Shown one piece after another: positions 50,402 to 59,853 of a stretch of 64,000 bases of DNA. The stretch's first letter is position 1; every line of letters begins with the position of its first letter. The position numbers and the translations under genes were made by a program. The DNA lies in contig NZ_JABBXA010000002.1 in the NCBI RefSeq assembly GCF_014161445.1, forward strand, positions 354,257 through 418,256, given 5' to 3'. The stretch is from Microbispora sp. H13382. GTDB lineage: Bacteria; Actinomycetota; Actinomycetes; Streptosporangiales; Streptosporangiaceae. A model generated the notes under the pieces. That model worked only from the letters and a program-made list of their open reading frames with translations. It had not been told where the DNA came from and did no database searches.

Positions 50402-51322
50402 ATGTCGAAGCTCGCGTACCTGGGGCCTCAGGGCACCTTCTGTGAGGCGGCCCTGCGACTCCTGGAGCCGGACGCCGAGCGCCTGCCCTGCGCCAACGTC
50501 GGAGCCGCGCTCGACGCCGCCCGCGACGGTGAGGCGGACGGCGCGGTCGTCCCGCTGGAGAACTCGGTGGAGGGGGCGATCACGCAGACCCTCGACGAGC
50601 TGGCCGGGGGCAGGCCGCTCCACATCACCGGCGAGTGGCTGCTTCCGGTCGAGTTCTCCCTGCTGGTGCGGCCCGGCACCGAGCTGGGGCAGATCAAGCG
50701 GGTCATCACCCACCCGGCGGCCCACACGCAGTGCCGTGGGTACATCGAGCGTGAGCTGCCCGGCGCCGTGGTGATCGCGGCGTCGTCGACGGCCGCCGCC
50801 GCCCAGGAGGTCGCCTCTCCCGAGTCTCCGTACGACGCGGCGATCAGCCCGGCCATCGCCGGGGAGTACTACGCGCTGGACGCGATCGCCTCGAACATCG
50901 GCGACCGCTCCGACACCGTCACCCGGTTCATCAAGGTGAACCGTCCGGGGCGGCTGTCCGAGCCCACCGGAGCAGACCGCACCTCGCTCGTGGCCTTCCT
51001 CCGCGACGACCACCCGGGCGCGCTGCTGGAGATGCTGAGCGAGTTCGCGGTCCGCGGGGTCAACCTGACCCGCATCGAGTCGCGTCCCACCGGGGACGGC
51101 ATCGGCCGCTACTTCTTCCACTTCGATCTCGAGGGCCACATCGCCGACGCCCGCGTCGGGGAGGCCGTCGCCGGCCTGCACCGGCTCTGCGACGAGGTGC
51201 GCTTCCTCGGCAGCTATCCGCGCGCCGACCGGGTTCTCACGCAGATCAAGGAGGGTACGGCGGACGCGGCCTTCGCCGAGGCCGCCGACTGGCTCGCGAA
51301 GATCCGCGCCGGTCGCGCTTGA
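50402..51322 (+). CDS. pheA: Prephenate dehydratase
   Basis: 306 residues. Catalytic domain (about 3-185): YLGPQGTFCEAAL, VPLENSVEG, and the Thr-Arg-Phe catalytic motif in SDTVTRF. ACT domain (about 197-276): DHPGALLEMLSEFAVRGVNLTRIESRP, which binds phenylalanine for feedback control. It converts prephenate to phenylpyruvate with loss of CO2 and water, in phenylalanine synthesis. No chorismate mutase domain is fused, as usual in actinobacteria. Followed by serS at 38 bases. Confidence 0.95.
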   Translation: MSKLAYLGPQGTFCEAALRLLEPDAERLPCANVGAALDAARDGEADGAVVPLENSVEGAITQTLDELAGGRPLHITGEWLLPVEFSLLVRPGTELGQIKRVITHPAAHTQCRGYIERELPGAVVIAASSTAAAAQEVASPESPYDAAISPAIAGEYYALDAIASNIGDRSDTVTRFIKVNRPGRLSEPTGADRTSLVAFLRDDHPGALLEMLSEFAVRGVNLTRIESRPTGDGIGRYFFHFDLEGHIADARVGEAVAGLHRLCDEVRFLGSYPRADRVLTQIKEGTADAAFAEAADWLAKIRAGRA

Positions 51323-51360
51323 CGGGCGGAAGCCACACCGGCTCCGGTAGCCTTTGAGCC

Positions 51361-52626
51361 GTGATTGACCTGCGAACCCTTCGTGAGGACCCTGACCGGC
51401 TCCGGGCGTCGCAGCGCGTCCGCGGCGAGGACGATTCGGTCGTGGAGACCCTGCTGTCGCTCGACGAGCGCCGCCGTGCCGCGCTCAACAACTTCGAGTC
51501 GCTGCGCGCCGAGCAGAAGAGCATCGGCAAGTCGGTGTCCCGCGCGTCCGGGGACGAGCGCCAGGCGCTGCTCGACCGCGCGAAGGAACTGGCCGCGCAG
51601 GTGAAGGCGGCCGAGGCCGAGGCCGCCGCGCTGGCGAGTGAGCTCGACGAGCTGCTGATCACCGTGCCGAACATCGTCGAGGCGGGCGCGCCCGCCGGCG
51701 GCGAGGACGACTACGTGGTGCTGGAGGAGGTCGGCGAGAAGCCGGTCTTCGACTTCGAGCCCCGCGACCACGTCGAGCTGGGCGAGCTGCTCGGCGCGAT
51801 CGACACCGAGCGCGGGGCCAAGGTCTCCGGCGCCCGGTTCTTCTTCCTCAAGGGCGTCGGCGCGCGGCTCCAGCTCGGGCTGCTGAACATGGCGATCCAG
51901 CAGGCCGTCGAGGCCGGCTTCACGCCGATGATCACGCCCGTGCTGGTCAAGCCCGAGGCGATGGCGGGCACCGGCTTCCTCGGCGCCCACGCGAGCGAGG
52001 TCTACCGGCTGGAGGCCGACGATCTCTACCTGGTCGGCACCAGCGAGGTGCCGCTCGCGGCCTACCACTCCGACGAGATCCTCGACCGGGCGTCGCTGCC
52101 GCTGCGGTACGCCGGATGGTCGTCCTGCTTCCGCCGCGAGGCCGGGTCGTACGGCAAGGACACCCGGGGGATCATCCGGGTGCACCAGTTCGACAAGGTG
52201 GAGATGTTCTCCTACTGCCGTCCCGAGGACGCCCACGAGGAGCACCTGCGGCTCCTGGCCTGGGAGAAGGAGATGCTCGAGAAGGTCGAGGTCCCCTACC
52301 GCGTGATCGACGTGGCGGGCGGCGACCTCGGCTCGTCGGCGGCGCGCAAGTACGACTGCGAGGCCTGGGTGCCCACGCAGGGCCGCTACCGTGAGCTCAC
52401 CTCCACCTCCAACTGCACCGACTTCCAGGCCCGTCGCCTGAAGGTGCGCTTCCGGGACGAGGACGGCAGGCCGCAGCACGTGGCCACCCTCAACGGCACG
52501 CTCGCGACCACCCGCTGGATCGTGGCGATCCTGGAGAACCACCAGCAGGCCGACGGCTCGGTGGTCGTGCCCAAGGCGCTGCGGCCGTACGTGGGGCTCG
52601 ACGTCCTGGAGCCGCTGTCTCGTTAG
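51361..52626 (+). CDS. serS: Seryl-tRNA synthetase
   Basis: 421 residues from a GTG. The N-terminal arm is a long antiparallel coiled coil (about 30-100: [40 protein letters not shown]) that grips the tRNA variable arm. The class II catalytic core has [35 protein letters not shown] and the last conserved block with [19 protein letters not shown]. It charges tRNA-Ser, one of which is encoded 6 kb downstream. Probably co-transcribed with pheA. Confidence 0.96.
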   Translation: MIDLRTLREDPDRLRASQRVRGEDDSVVETLLSLDERRRAALNNFESLRAEQKSIGKSVSRASGDERQALLDRAKELAAQVKAAEAEAAALASELDELLITVPNIVEAGAPAGGEDDYVVLEEVGEKPVFDFEPRDHVELGELLGAIDTERGAKVSGARFFFLKGVGARLQLGLLNMAIQQAVEAGFTPMITPVLVKPEAMAGTGFLGAHASEVYRLEADDLYLVGTSEVPLAAYHSDEILDRASLPLRYAGWSSCFRREAGSYGKDTRGIIRVHQFDKVEMFSYCRPEDAHEEHLRLLAWEKEMLEKVEVPYRVIDVAGGDLGSSAARKYDCEAWVPTQGRYRELTSTSNCTDFQARRLKVRFRDEDGRPQHVATLNGTLATTRWIVAILENHQQADGSVVVPKALRPYVGLDVLEPLSR

Positions 52627-52642
52627 CGGACTGCCCACGAGG

Positions 52643-52681
52643 GACCTCCGGCGTGGCGGGCGACCGCCAGGTCCGGAGGTC
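52643..52681 (+). terminator. Terminator after serS
   Basis: GACCTCCGG (52643-52651) pairs with CCGGAGGTC (52673-52681), followed by TTCGTGTCT. From here to 53024 (about 340 bases) I see no gene. The gap holds an A/T-richer stretch around 52805-52835 and a perfect GTGAAA-c-TTTCAC inverted repeat at 52867-52879. Confidence 0.65.
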
Positions 52682-53024
52682 TTCGTGTCTCATCGTGAGA
52701 AAGTCCCGGCTGCTGGGATTCGCGCGGGGCGCCGACCGGCCCTGGTGACGGAAAGTGCGGCCGAGGGCCCCAGAGAGTGCGAAAGCCGCCCTTGGCGGCA
52801 GGGGCGTCAGGTGTGATGTAAATCTCTCAGTTCGGACGCGATTTGCGCGCGGAGAAGGCCGCGCGAGTGAAACTTTCACGCGCGAAGGCTTTCGGTTGTC
52901 CGGCCGGCATCGGCCCCGCCGCTCGCGGCCGGCCGGGCCCGGCTCTCCTCCGGTGCGACCTCGCGTCAGGCTCCGGGGCCCGGCGGTCCCGCTCCGCCCG
53001 GCATGAGCGCCCCCGGGCATGCGA

Positions 53025-53055
53025 AAGGCGGGGCTCGCCAGGCGAGCCCCGCCTT
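53025..53055 (-). terminator. Terminator after the cold-shock gene
   Basis: A perfect 15-bp inverted repeat (53025-53039 with 53041-53055) immediately 3' of the cold-shock gene on the minus strand, followed there by TTTCGC. Confidence 0.8.
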
Positions 53056-53067
53056 CGTCACGTCAGG

Positions 53068-53271
53068 TCAGAGGCCGCGGACGTTCGAAGCCTGCGGACC
53101 CTTCGGACCGGCGATGACCTCGAACTCGACCCGCTGGCCGTCCTCCAGGTTGCGGTAGCCGCTGCCCGTGATCGCGGAGAAGTGCACGAACACGTCGGGC
53201 TCGCCGCCGTCCGGTGCGATGAAGCCGAAGCCCTTCTCAGCGTTGAACCACTTGACGGTTCCCTGAGCCAT
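53068..53271 (-). CDS. cspA: Cold-shock domain protein
   Basis: 67 residues: [21 protein letters not shown] with RNP1 (KGFGFI), RNP2 (DVFVHF) and the usual end [11 protein letters not shown] single OB-fold RNA chaperone that prevents mRNA structure. Start at the ATG 53269-53271 preceded by AGGGAGAG. A long 5' leader (about 200 bases to the next gene, A/T-richer than usual) would suit the post-transcriptional control typical of such genes. Confidence 0.95.
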   Translation of the reverse strand: MAQGTVKWFNAEKGFGFIAPDGGEPDVFVHFSAITGSGYRNLEDGQRVEFEVIAGPKGPQASNVRGL

Positions 53272-53511
53272 TACTGCTCTCCCTAAGGAAGTGAATCTTG
53301 GGGACCACACCTCGTGGACCCCGGGTGTGTCGCACAGCTCCCCGGGTGGCTCATACAGTCAAACTGGTTTTCGCTACGGGAACAGCTAATACAACGCCTT
53401 CACATCTAACACTATGTAGCCCGTTGGTGTTCCACGTCTGGGGGAGATTTCTCGCCCGGGGGGTGGCCGAGGACATGCCATGGCGTATCTCGGTGCACAC
53501 TGGAACCTGTC

Positions 53512-54309
53512 ATGACCTGCCCCCGCCTCGTCGCCACAGACCTCGACGGCACAGCTCTGCGCACCGACGGCACGATCTCTCCTCGTACGGCCGCCGCCTT
53601 CGCCCAGGTGGAGGAGGCGGGCGGCACCCTCGTCTTCGTCACCGGGCGGCCGCCGCGGTGGATGCACACCGTCGCGGGAGCCGTACGGCACCGCGGGCTC
53701 GCGATCTGCGCGAACGGCGCGCTCGTGTACGACCTCCACACCGAGGAGATCGTCGAGTCGCACCTGATCGCGGCCGACATCCTCGAGGAGTGCGTCGCCC
53801 GCCTGCGGCGGCATGTGCCGGATCTCACGTTCTCCGTCGAGTACGAGGGGGGCTTCGCGCACGAGGCCGACTACCCGCTGGGCGGGTGGGACGCCCGGGA
53901 GCTGTCCTTCGGCCGGGAGCTGGCGATCTCGGCGCTGACGGCCCGGCCGTGCGCCAAGCTGCTCGCGCAGCATCCCTCGATGGACCCCGACGAGTTGCAC
54001 CGCGGGGTGGTGGAGATCGTCGGTGACATCGTGACCCCGACCCACTCCAGCGGGCGGGCGCTGATCGAGATGAGCGCGCACGGTGTGACGAAGGCCACGG
54101 CGCTGGCCACGCTGGCCGAGGAGCGGGGGATCAAGCCCGCAGAGGTGGTCGCGTTCGGCGACATGCCGAACGACCTGCCGATGCTGACCTGGGCCGGCAC
54201 CTCGTACGCGGTGGCGAACGCCCACCCCGACGTGCTGGCCGCCGTCGATCACGTGACGGCGGCCAACAACGACGACGGTGTGGCGGTCGTGCTCGAGACC
54301 CTGTTCTGA
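53512..54309 (+). CDS. HAD-superfamily (Cof-type, IIB) phosphatase
   Basis: 265 residues. Motif I VATDLDGTAL (nucleophile Asp10, general acid Asp12), motif II VTGRPP, motif III Lys in KATALATLAEERGI, motif IV AFGDMPNDLPML. The cap between motifs II and III is of the IIB (Cof) kind. Hydrolyses a small phosphorylated compound, likely a sugar phosphate or a damaged cofactor. The same gene follows serS in streptomycetes. Divergent from cspA. Confidence 0.9.
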   Translation: MTCPRLVATDLDGTALRTDGTISPRTAAAFAQVEEAGGTLVFVTGRPPRWMHTVAGAVRHRGLAICANGALVYDLHTEEIVESHLIAADILEECVARLRRHVPDLTFSVEYEGGFAHEADYPLGGWDARELSFGRELAISALTARPCAKLLAQHPSMDPDELHRGVVEIVGDIVTPTHSSGRALIEMSAHGVTKATALATLAEERGIKPAEVVAFGDMPNDLPMLTWAGTSYAVANAHPDVLAAVDHVTAANNDDGVAVVLETLF

Positions 54310-54329
54310 GTCAGCGGGTACCGGGGGGT

Positions 54330-54857
54330 CTAGAGGTAGGGGCCGCCCGCGCGGTGGCCCTGGTCGTCCTGAACGGCCTGGCCCATGCCGCCGGGGAGTG
54401 CGCGGCGCATCTGCTCCAGTTGCGCCCGGGCGGCCATCTGCTGGGCGAACAGCGTGGTCTGGATGCCGTGGAACAGGCCCTCCAGCCAGCCGACGAGCTG
54501 GGCGTGCGCGACCCTCAGCTCCGCGTCACTGGGCGCGGTGCCGCTCTCGTCGCTGAACGGCAGGGACAACCGTTCCAGCTCTTCGACCAGTTCGGGCGCC
54601 AGGCCCTCCTCGAGCTCCTTTATGGAGCTCTGGTGGATGTCCTTGAGCCGCTTGCGGCTGGCCTCGTCGAGAGGAGCCGCCCGCACCTCCTCCAACAGCT
54701 GGCGGATCATGCTGCCGATCCGCATCACCTTGGCGGGCTGCTCCACCAGGTCGGCGACGGACCGCTCCTCGTGCTCGCCCTTACCGTTGCCGCCGGAGAC
54801 CGAAAGGCCCTGCGGCCCCACGACCACGATCTGCGGCGTGCTCTCGTCTGCGTTCAT
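54330..54857 (-). CDS. bpa: Bacterial proteasome activator
   Basis: 175 residues. The central four-helix region (about 40-145: VADLVEQPAKVMRIGSMIRQLLEEVRAAPLDEASRKRLKDIHQSSIKELEEGLAPELVEELERL) is that of Bpa/PafE, which forms a 12-subunit ring that opens the 20S proteasome without ATP. The C-terminus GGPYL takes the place of the GQYL docking tail known from mycobacteria. The implied proteasome genes are not in this window. Confidence 0.92.
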   Translation of the reverse strand: MNADESTPQIVVVGPQGLSVSGGNGKGEHEERSVADLVEQPAKVMRIGSMIRQLLEEVRAAPLDEASRKRLKDIHQSSIKELEEGLAPELVEELERLSLPFSDESGTAPSDAELRVAHAQLVGWLEGLFHGIQTTLFAQQMAARAQLEQMRRALPGGMGQAVQDDQGHRAGGPYL

Positions 54858-54982
54858 CGATCGCTTACAACTCCTGATTCGCTCCGCTGGGGCACACCGT
54901 GCCAGGTCGTGCCTGCCGAACCATGGCCCTGCCGTGCGACGGGGCGGCGTCGTCAGGCACTCCCGACCCGATCCAACCTAAC

Positions 54983-55945
54983 TCACCTGACCAGCAGGAG
55001 TTTGCCGACGTGTTCCCCTTCTTCGAGCGCCTGGTGGGCGCGGGCGGCCTGGTCGAGGGGGATCCGCTCGTGCACCACGGGCCGTACGGACCCGGCCGCG
55101 ACCAGCGGCCAGACGTTGTCGACGACGCCGCGGCAGATCACGCCCTTGTCGTCGGCCGACCGGCTGCGCAGGGCGGTCGCGTGGACCGCCGCCCGCTTGG
55201 CGAGCAGCATGCCGAGGTCGAGCTCGCCCTTCGTGCCGCCCTGCATGCCGATGACGACCAGCCGTCCGCCGGTGGCGAGGGCGCGGAGGTTCCCCGGCAG
55301 ATACTTCGCGCCGATGATGTCGAGGATGACGTCGGCCCGGCCCTCGAACCGCTCGGCGAAGTCCTCCTCGCGGTAGTTCACGGCTTCGTCCGCGCCCAGC
55401 TCGCGGCACCGCTCGATCTTCTCCGGCGAGCCCGCCGTCACGAGCACGCGGGAGCCGTACGCCTTGGCGAGCTGGATGGCCATGGTGCCGATGCCGCTCG
55501 CGCCGCCGTGGACGAGCAGGGTCTCGCCCTTCCTCAGGCGGGCGGTCATGAACACGTTCGACCACACCGTGCAGGCGACCTCGGGGAGGCCGGCGGCCTC
55601 GTCCAGCGCGATCCCCTCCGGCACCGGCATCACCTGCTGCCAGGGGACCGCCACCCGTTCGGCGTATCCGCCGCCGGCGAGCAGGGCGCAGACCCGGTCG
55701 CCCGGCGCGAGGTGCGGGACGCTCTCACCGACCTCTATGATCACTCCGGAGCACTCCAGCCCGGGAATCTCGGAGGCGCCGGGCGGCGGCGGGTAGAAGC
55801 CGCGGCGCTGGAGCAGGTCCGCCCGGTTGACGGCCGACGCGGCGACGTCGATGACCACCTCACCTGCGGCGGGACGCGGGTCGGGCACTTCCTGCCAGGC
55901 CAAAACCTCAGGTCCACCGGGTTCGGAAATCACTATCGCACGCAT
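54983..55945 (-). CDS. NAD(P)H quinone oxidoreductase, zinc-free MDR
   Basis: 320 residues from ATG 55945. GroES-like N-terminal half without zinc ligands (ASAVNRADLLQRRGFYPPPPGASEIPGLECSG) and nucleotide-binding half with VHGGASGIGTMAIQLAKAYG. Matches the PIG3/QorA type of quinone oxidoreductase. It probably reduces quinones or enones using NADPH. Divergent from the MinD-like ATPase gene. Confidence 0.9.
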   Translation of the reverse strand: MRAIVISEPGGPEVLAWQEVPDPRPAAGEVVIDVAASAVNRADLLQRRGFYPPPPGASEIPGLECSGVIIEVGESVPHLAPGDRVCALLAGGGYAERVAVPWQQVMPVPEGIALDEAAGLPEVACTVWSNVFMTARLRKGETLLVHGGASGIGTMAIQLAKAYGSRVLVTAGSPEKIERCRELGADEAVNYREEDFAERFEGRADVILDIIGAKYLPGNLRALATGGRLVVIGMQGGTKGELDLGMLLAKRAAVHATALRSRSADDKGVICRGVVDNVWPLVAAGSVRPVVHERIPLDQAARAHQALEEGEHVGKLLLVR

Positions 55946-56059
55946 GTGACCTAAAGTAGCGTGGCGGAGAACTCGGCAGTTGCCCGTATTCACCGGGTTA
56001 CGTGGCGCTAATCTGCAATGTGTTTGCTACCCCATTAGCCCAGCCCGAGGGGGTACACG

Positions 56060-58543
56060 GTGGCGAGACATGATCGTGAGGATCCCCATTCTCTCGAGGA
56101 CCAGCTCGCGTGGCTCGACGCGATCAAGGAGATGCCCGACGAGGTGGAGATAGCGGTCAGCGCGGTCACCTCCGCCACCCTCGCCGCTCCACCGCCGCCG
56201 CCCGCCGACCCCGAACCCGCGTCCCCGTACCCCGCCGACCCCTGGAGCCTCGTCCCGGCCGAGCCCGCCTCCGGCGGGCTGCTTCGCGGCGCCGCAGACA
56301 GCGCGACCGGCTCCGCGTACGGCGCCCTGTCGCGGGAGGACGCGGAGACCTTCGAGACCTCGGAGGCCGCCGAGGCGTCCGCCACCAGTCCTATCCGGGA
56401 GTCCACCTTCGGCGGCTATTCGGGCAGTTTTGGGTACGAAAGTGGCGAAAAGTCCGGATTTGGGGCTGTGTACGGCTCCGAATCGGGCTACGGCGAGACG
56501 GCCTTCGGTGACAGCGGTTTCCGTGACGCCGGCCTAAGTGATTCGGGCTTCGGCGACACGGCCTTCGTGACCAGGCCCGAGCTCCCGTCCTCGGAGGAGA
56601 GCGAGGACGCGCCGGCCGCTTCGGACGAGTCCGGGGAGGGCACCGCATTCGGTTCGGAGGCGTCCAGGCAGGGCACCGCCCTGGGTGAGCCACAGGAGGC
56701 GTCCGCCACGTCCACCGGGCCCGTCAGCGCTCCGTCGTTCGAAACCTCCTACGGCTCGGCGTCCGAGTCGTCCTACGAGCCGGGATCCGAGTCGTCCTAC
56801 GGACAGGCGCCGGATCGATCGGCCGGGTCGTCCTTCGCGACGTCATTCGGTCCGTCTTTCGACGCGAAACCGGAGCCCCAGGAGGCGACGGCGGAGTCGC
56901 CGAGCGTCGACCAGGAGTCGGACGACGACGGCCACCCCACTCCGCCGCCGGGCGGTTCCTCGTCCTTCACCACCCCCCTGTTCGGCGAACAGGGCTTCGG
57001 CGGCGGCGTCATCCCCGGTTCCCCCGCGGACACCGACTCCTACAACGTCAGGGCCTTCTCCGGCAGCGAGTCCGTCACGCCCTACGCCCCACCGGCCTCC
57101 GGCGAGCCGTCCTCGTCGCAGGAGCCTCTGCGGGGTTGGCTGGAGCCGGCCGTACCCGTGCCGCCCGCACAGCAGGAACGCGCCGCCGAGCCGGAGGAGC
57201 CTCCCGCGCGGCCCTTCGGCCCTGCGCGGGCCGAGACCGCGCCTGAATTCACGGACGGCCGTTTCACCGGCTCGCTGCGGGAGGACCTGGCCGCCGAGGA
57301 GCGGAAGCCGTACGAGCCTGGTCCTGTCGCGGCGCCCGCGCCTACGCCCGCGCCGCCACCCGCTCCTACGCCCGCGCCCGAGCGTGCGCCTGAGCGTGCG
57401 CCGGCGCCGAGCCCCGCACCCGAGCAGGCGCCCTCGATGGAACGGGACGCGGTGGAACGGGACGCGGTGGCGGAGCGGGAGGCGTACCAGACCGCGCGCC
57501 GCCCGGCTCCTCCCGCCTCCGCCTTCAGCTCGCCGGCGCGTACGACAGGGTCGAAGGCGGCAGGGTCCAAGCCGACCGCCGACAGCCTCGACCCGGTCAC
57601 TTTGCTGAGGGGGCGGAGGAACACTCCCGCAACGGGCTGGCGGCGGCTGGTCTACAAGGCGTCGGCCGGACTGATCAAGCCGGGCGAGGCCCCGGAGGTG
57701 CGGCGACGCCGTGAACTCGTGCAGCGCGCCCGCACGCCCGTCGCCACCGGCCACCATCGGGTCGCCGTGCTCAGCCTCAAGGGCGGCGTGGGCAAGACCA
57801 CGACGACAGTCGGTCTCGGCGCCACGCTCGCGCAGGTGCGCGGCGACCGCGTCATCGCCGTCGACGCCAACCCCGACCGTGGAACGCTCTCCGACAAGGT
57901 CGAGCTGGAGACGGCGGCCACCGTACGCGACCTGCTGAACGAGCGCGCGCAGATCAAGCGGTACGTCGACATCCGGGCTTTCACGTCGCAGACGCCCTCG
58001 CGGCTGGAGATCCTGGCGTCGGACCGCGACCCGTCGGTGTCGGAGGCGTTCAGCGCCAAGGATTACCACGCGGTGGCGCAGGTGCTGGAGAACTTCTACT
58101 CCATCTGCATCACCGACTGCGGCACCGGTCTCCTGCACTCCGCCATGTCGGGCGTGCTCGGCATGGCCGACCAGATCGTGCTGGTCAGTTCGCCGTCCGT
58201 GGACGGCGCCCGCGCGGCCTCGGCCACGCTGGACTGGCTGGAGGCGCACCACTACGGCGACCTCGTCCGGGCCGCCACCGTGGTGCTGTGCAGCGTACGG
58301 CCCCGGTCGAAGTCCACAGTGGACCTCGACAAGCTGGAGGCTCACTTCGCCGCCCGCTGCCGCACCGTGGTCCGCGTGCCGTACGACCCCCACCTGGAAG
58401 AGGGGGCGGAGATCGACCTGGACCGGCTCCAGCAGACGACCCGGGACGCCTACCTCCGCCTGGCCGCCTCCGTGGGCGACGGCTTCGCCGGTCCGCAGGC
58501 GCTGTCCGAGCGTAGGTTCTCCGAGATTCCGGACCACCTGTAG
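56060..58543 (+). CDS. MinD/ParA-family ATPase with long disordered N-terminus
   Basis: 827 residues. About 1-490 are low-complexity, rich in Ser, Gly, Glu and Pro; a part is roughly periodic (GYGETAFGDSGFRDAGLSDSGFGDTAF, about 140-175) and another is a PAP-type Pro/Ala run (about 425-465). The C-terminal ATPase (about 560-800) has a deviant Walker A KGGVGKTT with Lys574 and Lys579, VIAVDANPDRG, and SVDGARAASATLDWL. Related proteins (for example EspI-like) occur with ESX/type VII secretion, but no ESX genes are seen here. GTG start with GAGGGGG six bases upstream. Role likely in localisation or secretion. Confidence 0.82.
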   Translation: MARHDREDPHSLEDQLAWLDAIKEMPDEVEIAVSAVTSATLAAPPPPPADPEPASPYPADPWSLVPAEPASGGLLRGAADSATGSAYGALSREDAETFETSEAAEASATSPIRESTFGGYSGSFGYESGEKSGFGAVYGSESGYGETAFGDSGFRDAGLSDSGFGDTAFVTRPELPSSEESEDAPAASDESGEGTAFGSEASRQGTALGEPQEASATSTGPVSAPSFETSYGSASESSYEPGSESSYGQAPDRSAGSSFATSFGPSFDAKPEPQEATAESPSVDQESDDDGHPTPPPGGSSSFTTPLFGEQGFGGGVIPGSPADTDSYNVRAFSGSESVTPYAPPASGEPSSSQEPLRGWLEPAVPVPPAQQERAAEPEEPPARPFGPARAETAPEFTDGRFTGSLREDLAAEERKPYEPGPVAAPAPTPAPPPAPTPAPERAPERAPAPSPAPEQAPSMERDAVERDAVAEREAYQTARRPAPPASAFSSPARTTGSKAAGSKPTADSLDPVTLLRGRRNTPATGWRRLVYKASAGLIKPGEAPEVRRRRELVQRARTPVATGHHRVAVLSLKGGVGKTTTTVGLGATLAQVRGDRVIAVDANPDRGTLSDKVELETAATVRDLLNERAQIKRYVDIRAFTSQTPSRLEILASDRDPSVSEAFSAKDYHAVAQVLENFYSICITDCGTGLLHSAMSGVLGMADQIVLVSSPSVDGARAASATLDWLEAHHYGDLVRAATVVLCSVRPRSKSTVDLDKLEAHFAARCRTVVRVPYDPHLEEGAEIDLDRLQQTTRDAYLRLAASVGDGFAGPQALSERRFSEIPDHL

Positions 58544-58645
58544 GCGGCTGGAAGGGCGGGATGATCTCTTTCGTGGTCGCGGTCACGTGCCCGCGAGTGA
58601 GAGGCTAGGCTGCTGCGTGGCGCCCTCCAGCCGGTGAGGCGCCGG

Positions 58646-58734
58646 GGAGAGCTCGCCTAGTGGACGATGGCGGCGGTCTTGAAAACCGCTAGGCCGGGTG
58701 ACCGGTCTCGTGGGTTCGAATCCCACGCTCTCCG
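58646..58734 (+). tRNA. tRNA-Ser (anticodon TGA)
   Basis: Acceptor GGAGAGC (58646-58652) with GCTCTCC (58727-58733) and discriminator G58734; anticodon loop CTTGAAA with TGA at 58680-58682; long class II variable arm; T-loop GGTTCGAATCC. CCA is not encoded. The last 12 bases of the gene plus three more are duplicated 1.1 kb downstream beside an IS element, yet the gene itself is complete. Confidence 0.95.
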
Positions 58735-58737
58735 CTC

Positions 58738-59828
58738 TGTGATGTCGCAGGACATCGGAAACCCTCGAACCTACGGGTTCGGGGGTTTCTTTGTGTACTG
58801 GGGTTGGTAGTCGCGGGTGGGGTTGGTGATCAGCTCGCGGAGCAGTTCTCCGGTGATGGTGGCGACGACCCGGATGTGGAGATCGTCGACGAGCAGGATG
58901 ACGTGGGTTCGGGCGTGGGTTCGTCCGATGCCGATGTGGTGGAGCCGGTCGCCGATCCGCAGGGTGACGACGCCGGTGTGGTCGACGCGGTCGTGTCGGA
59001 CGCGGGTGTGGGTGTCGCCGTCGCGGCTGCCGGCCGGTTGGGCCTTGGGCCGGGTGTTGTAGGCCGCGGCGGGCGTGGCGCGGTGGGGCAACGATCGGTG
59101 GGGGCGGTGGTGGTTGTAGACGTCGACGAAGCAGTCGATGAGGGTCTGTAAGTCGCTGATGGTGGCGGGCTGGTCGGGCTGGGCGCGCAGCCACTTCTTC
59201 ATCGTCTGCTGGAAGCGTTCGACTTTTCCGCAGGTGGTGGGGTGGTTGGGGGTGGAGTTCTTCTGGGTGACGTGCAGGCGGCGCAGTTCGTGTTCGAAGG
59301 CGTTGCGGCCGCTGCGGCCGCCGGCCAGGCGGGTGGTGAACACCATGCCGTTGTCGGTGAGGGTGGAGGCGGGCACGCCGTGGGCGGCCACCGCGTGGCG
59401 GAAGGTGTCGCGCACGATCGGGCCGGTTACACGGGGGTGGGCGGTCACCGACAGGGCGTAGCGGGAGTGGTCGTCCAGCCAGGTGAGGATCTCGGCGTCG
59501 GTGCCGTCGGCCAGGCGGTAGTGGGTGAAGTCGGCTTGCCAGGTCTCGTTCGGCTGCTCGGCTTGGAAGCGAATGTAGGACGATCGTGGTCGCTTGTTCG
59601 GCTCGGGGACACCCAGCCTTTGGAGACGCCGTAGGAGCGGGCGACCTCTGCTTGTGAGCGGCCCTCGACGACGACCGCCGTGATGATGAGTCTGGCCTTC
59701 GACACGGGCCGACTGTCGACCGCCCGCAGGTTCTAACTCTCTGTGCTTCCTATCTCCGGAGACATGCTCCGCCAGAGTTTCCTATGTCTCGGAGACAACA
59801 CCCGTTTCCTATGTCCTGAACCAGAACA
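58738..59828. mobile_element. Decayed IS481-family insertion sequence beside tRNA-Ser
   Basis: 1091 bases. The left end TGTGATGTCGCAGGACAT and the right end ATGTCCTGAACCAGAACA form imperfect terminal inverted repeats with TGT...ACA tips (shared core GTTTCC-ATGTCCTG on the complementary reading). Inside the right end the motif TTTCCTATGTC-like occurs three times (about 59748, 59778 and 59804). An exact 15-base duplication, CCACGCTCTCCGCTC, flanks it (58723-58737 and 59829-59843), within the size range known for IS481 target duplications. A transcription hairpin of AAACCC...GGGTTT type lies just inside the left end (about 58761-58790). Confidence 0.8.
58771..59705 (-). pseudogene. IS481 transposase, internally deleted and frameshifted
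   Basis: The N-terminal 33 residues from GTG 59705 (SKARLIITAVVVEGRSQAEVARSYGVSKGWVS) are the helix-turn-helix start. At about 59610-59616 the frame jumps by one base, and roughly the next hundred codons of the family are missing. The other frame continues with RPRSSYIRF...NETWQADFTHY (first catalytic Asp), LTDNGMVF (second Asp), and KVERFQQTMKKWL (Glu), to the end at 58771. All three DDE residues survive, but they are separated from the DNA-binding part, so no active protein is expected. Confidence 0.85.
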
Positions 59829-59843
59829 CCACGCTCTCCGCTC
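59829..59843. repeat. Right copy of the 15-bp duplication (target site)
   Basis: CCACGCTCTCCGCTC, identical to 58723-58737 (3' end of tRNA-Ser). It abuts the ACA tip of the IS right end. Confidence 0.85.
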
Positions 59844-59853
59844 GACCTCGTGA

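Noticed and set aside
52867..52879. GTGAAA-c-TTTCAC inverted repeat downstream of serS as an operator
   Set aside because: It is not near any gene start, since the flanking genes end toward it; it is short enough to be chance.
58723..59843. The 15-bp duplication considered as attL/attR of an integrative element
   Set aside because: Both copies abut the TGT and ACA tips of an IS481-type element exactly, and the integrase relic lies outside the interval; a target-site duplication explains it better, though an att origin is not excluded.
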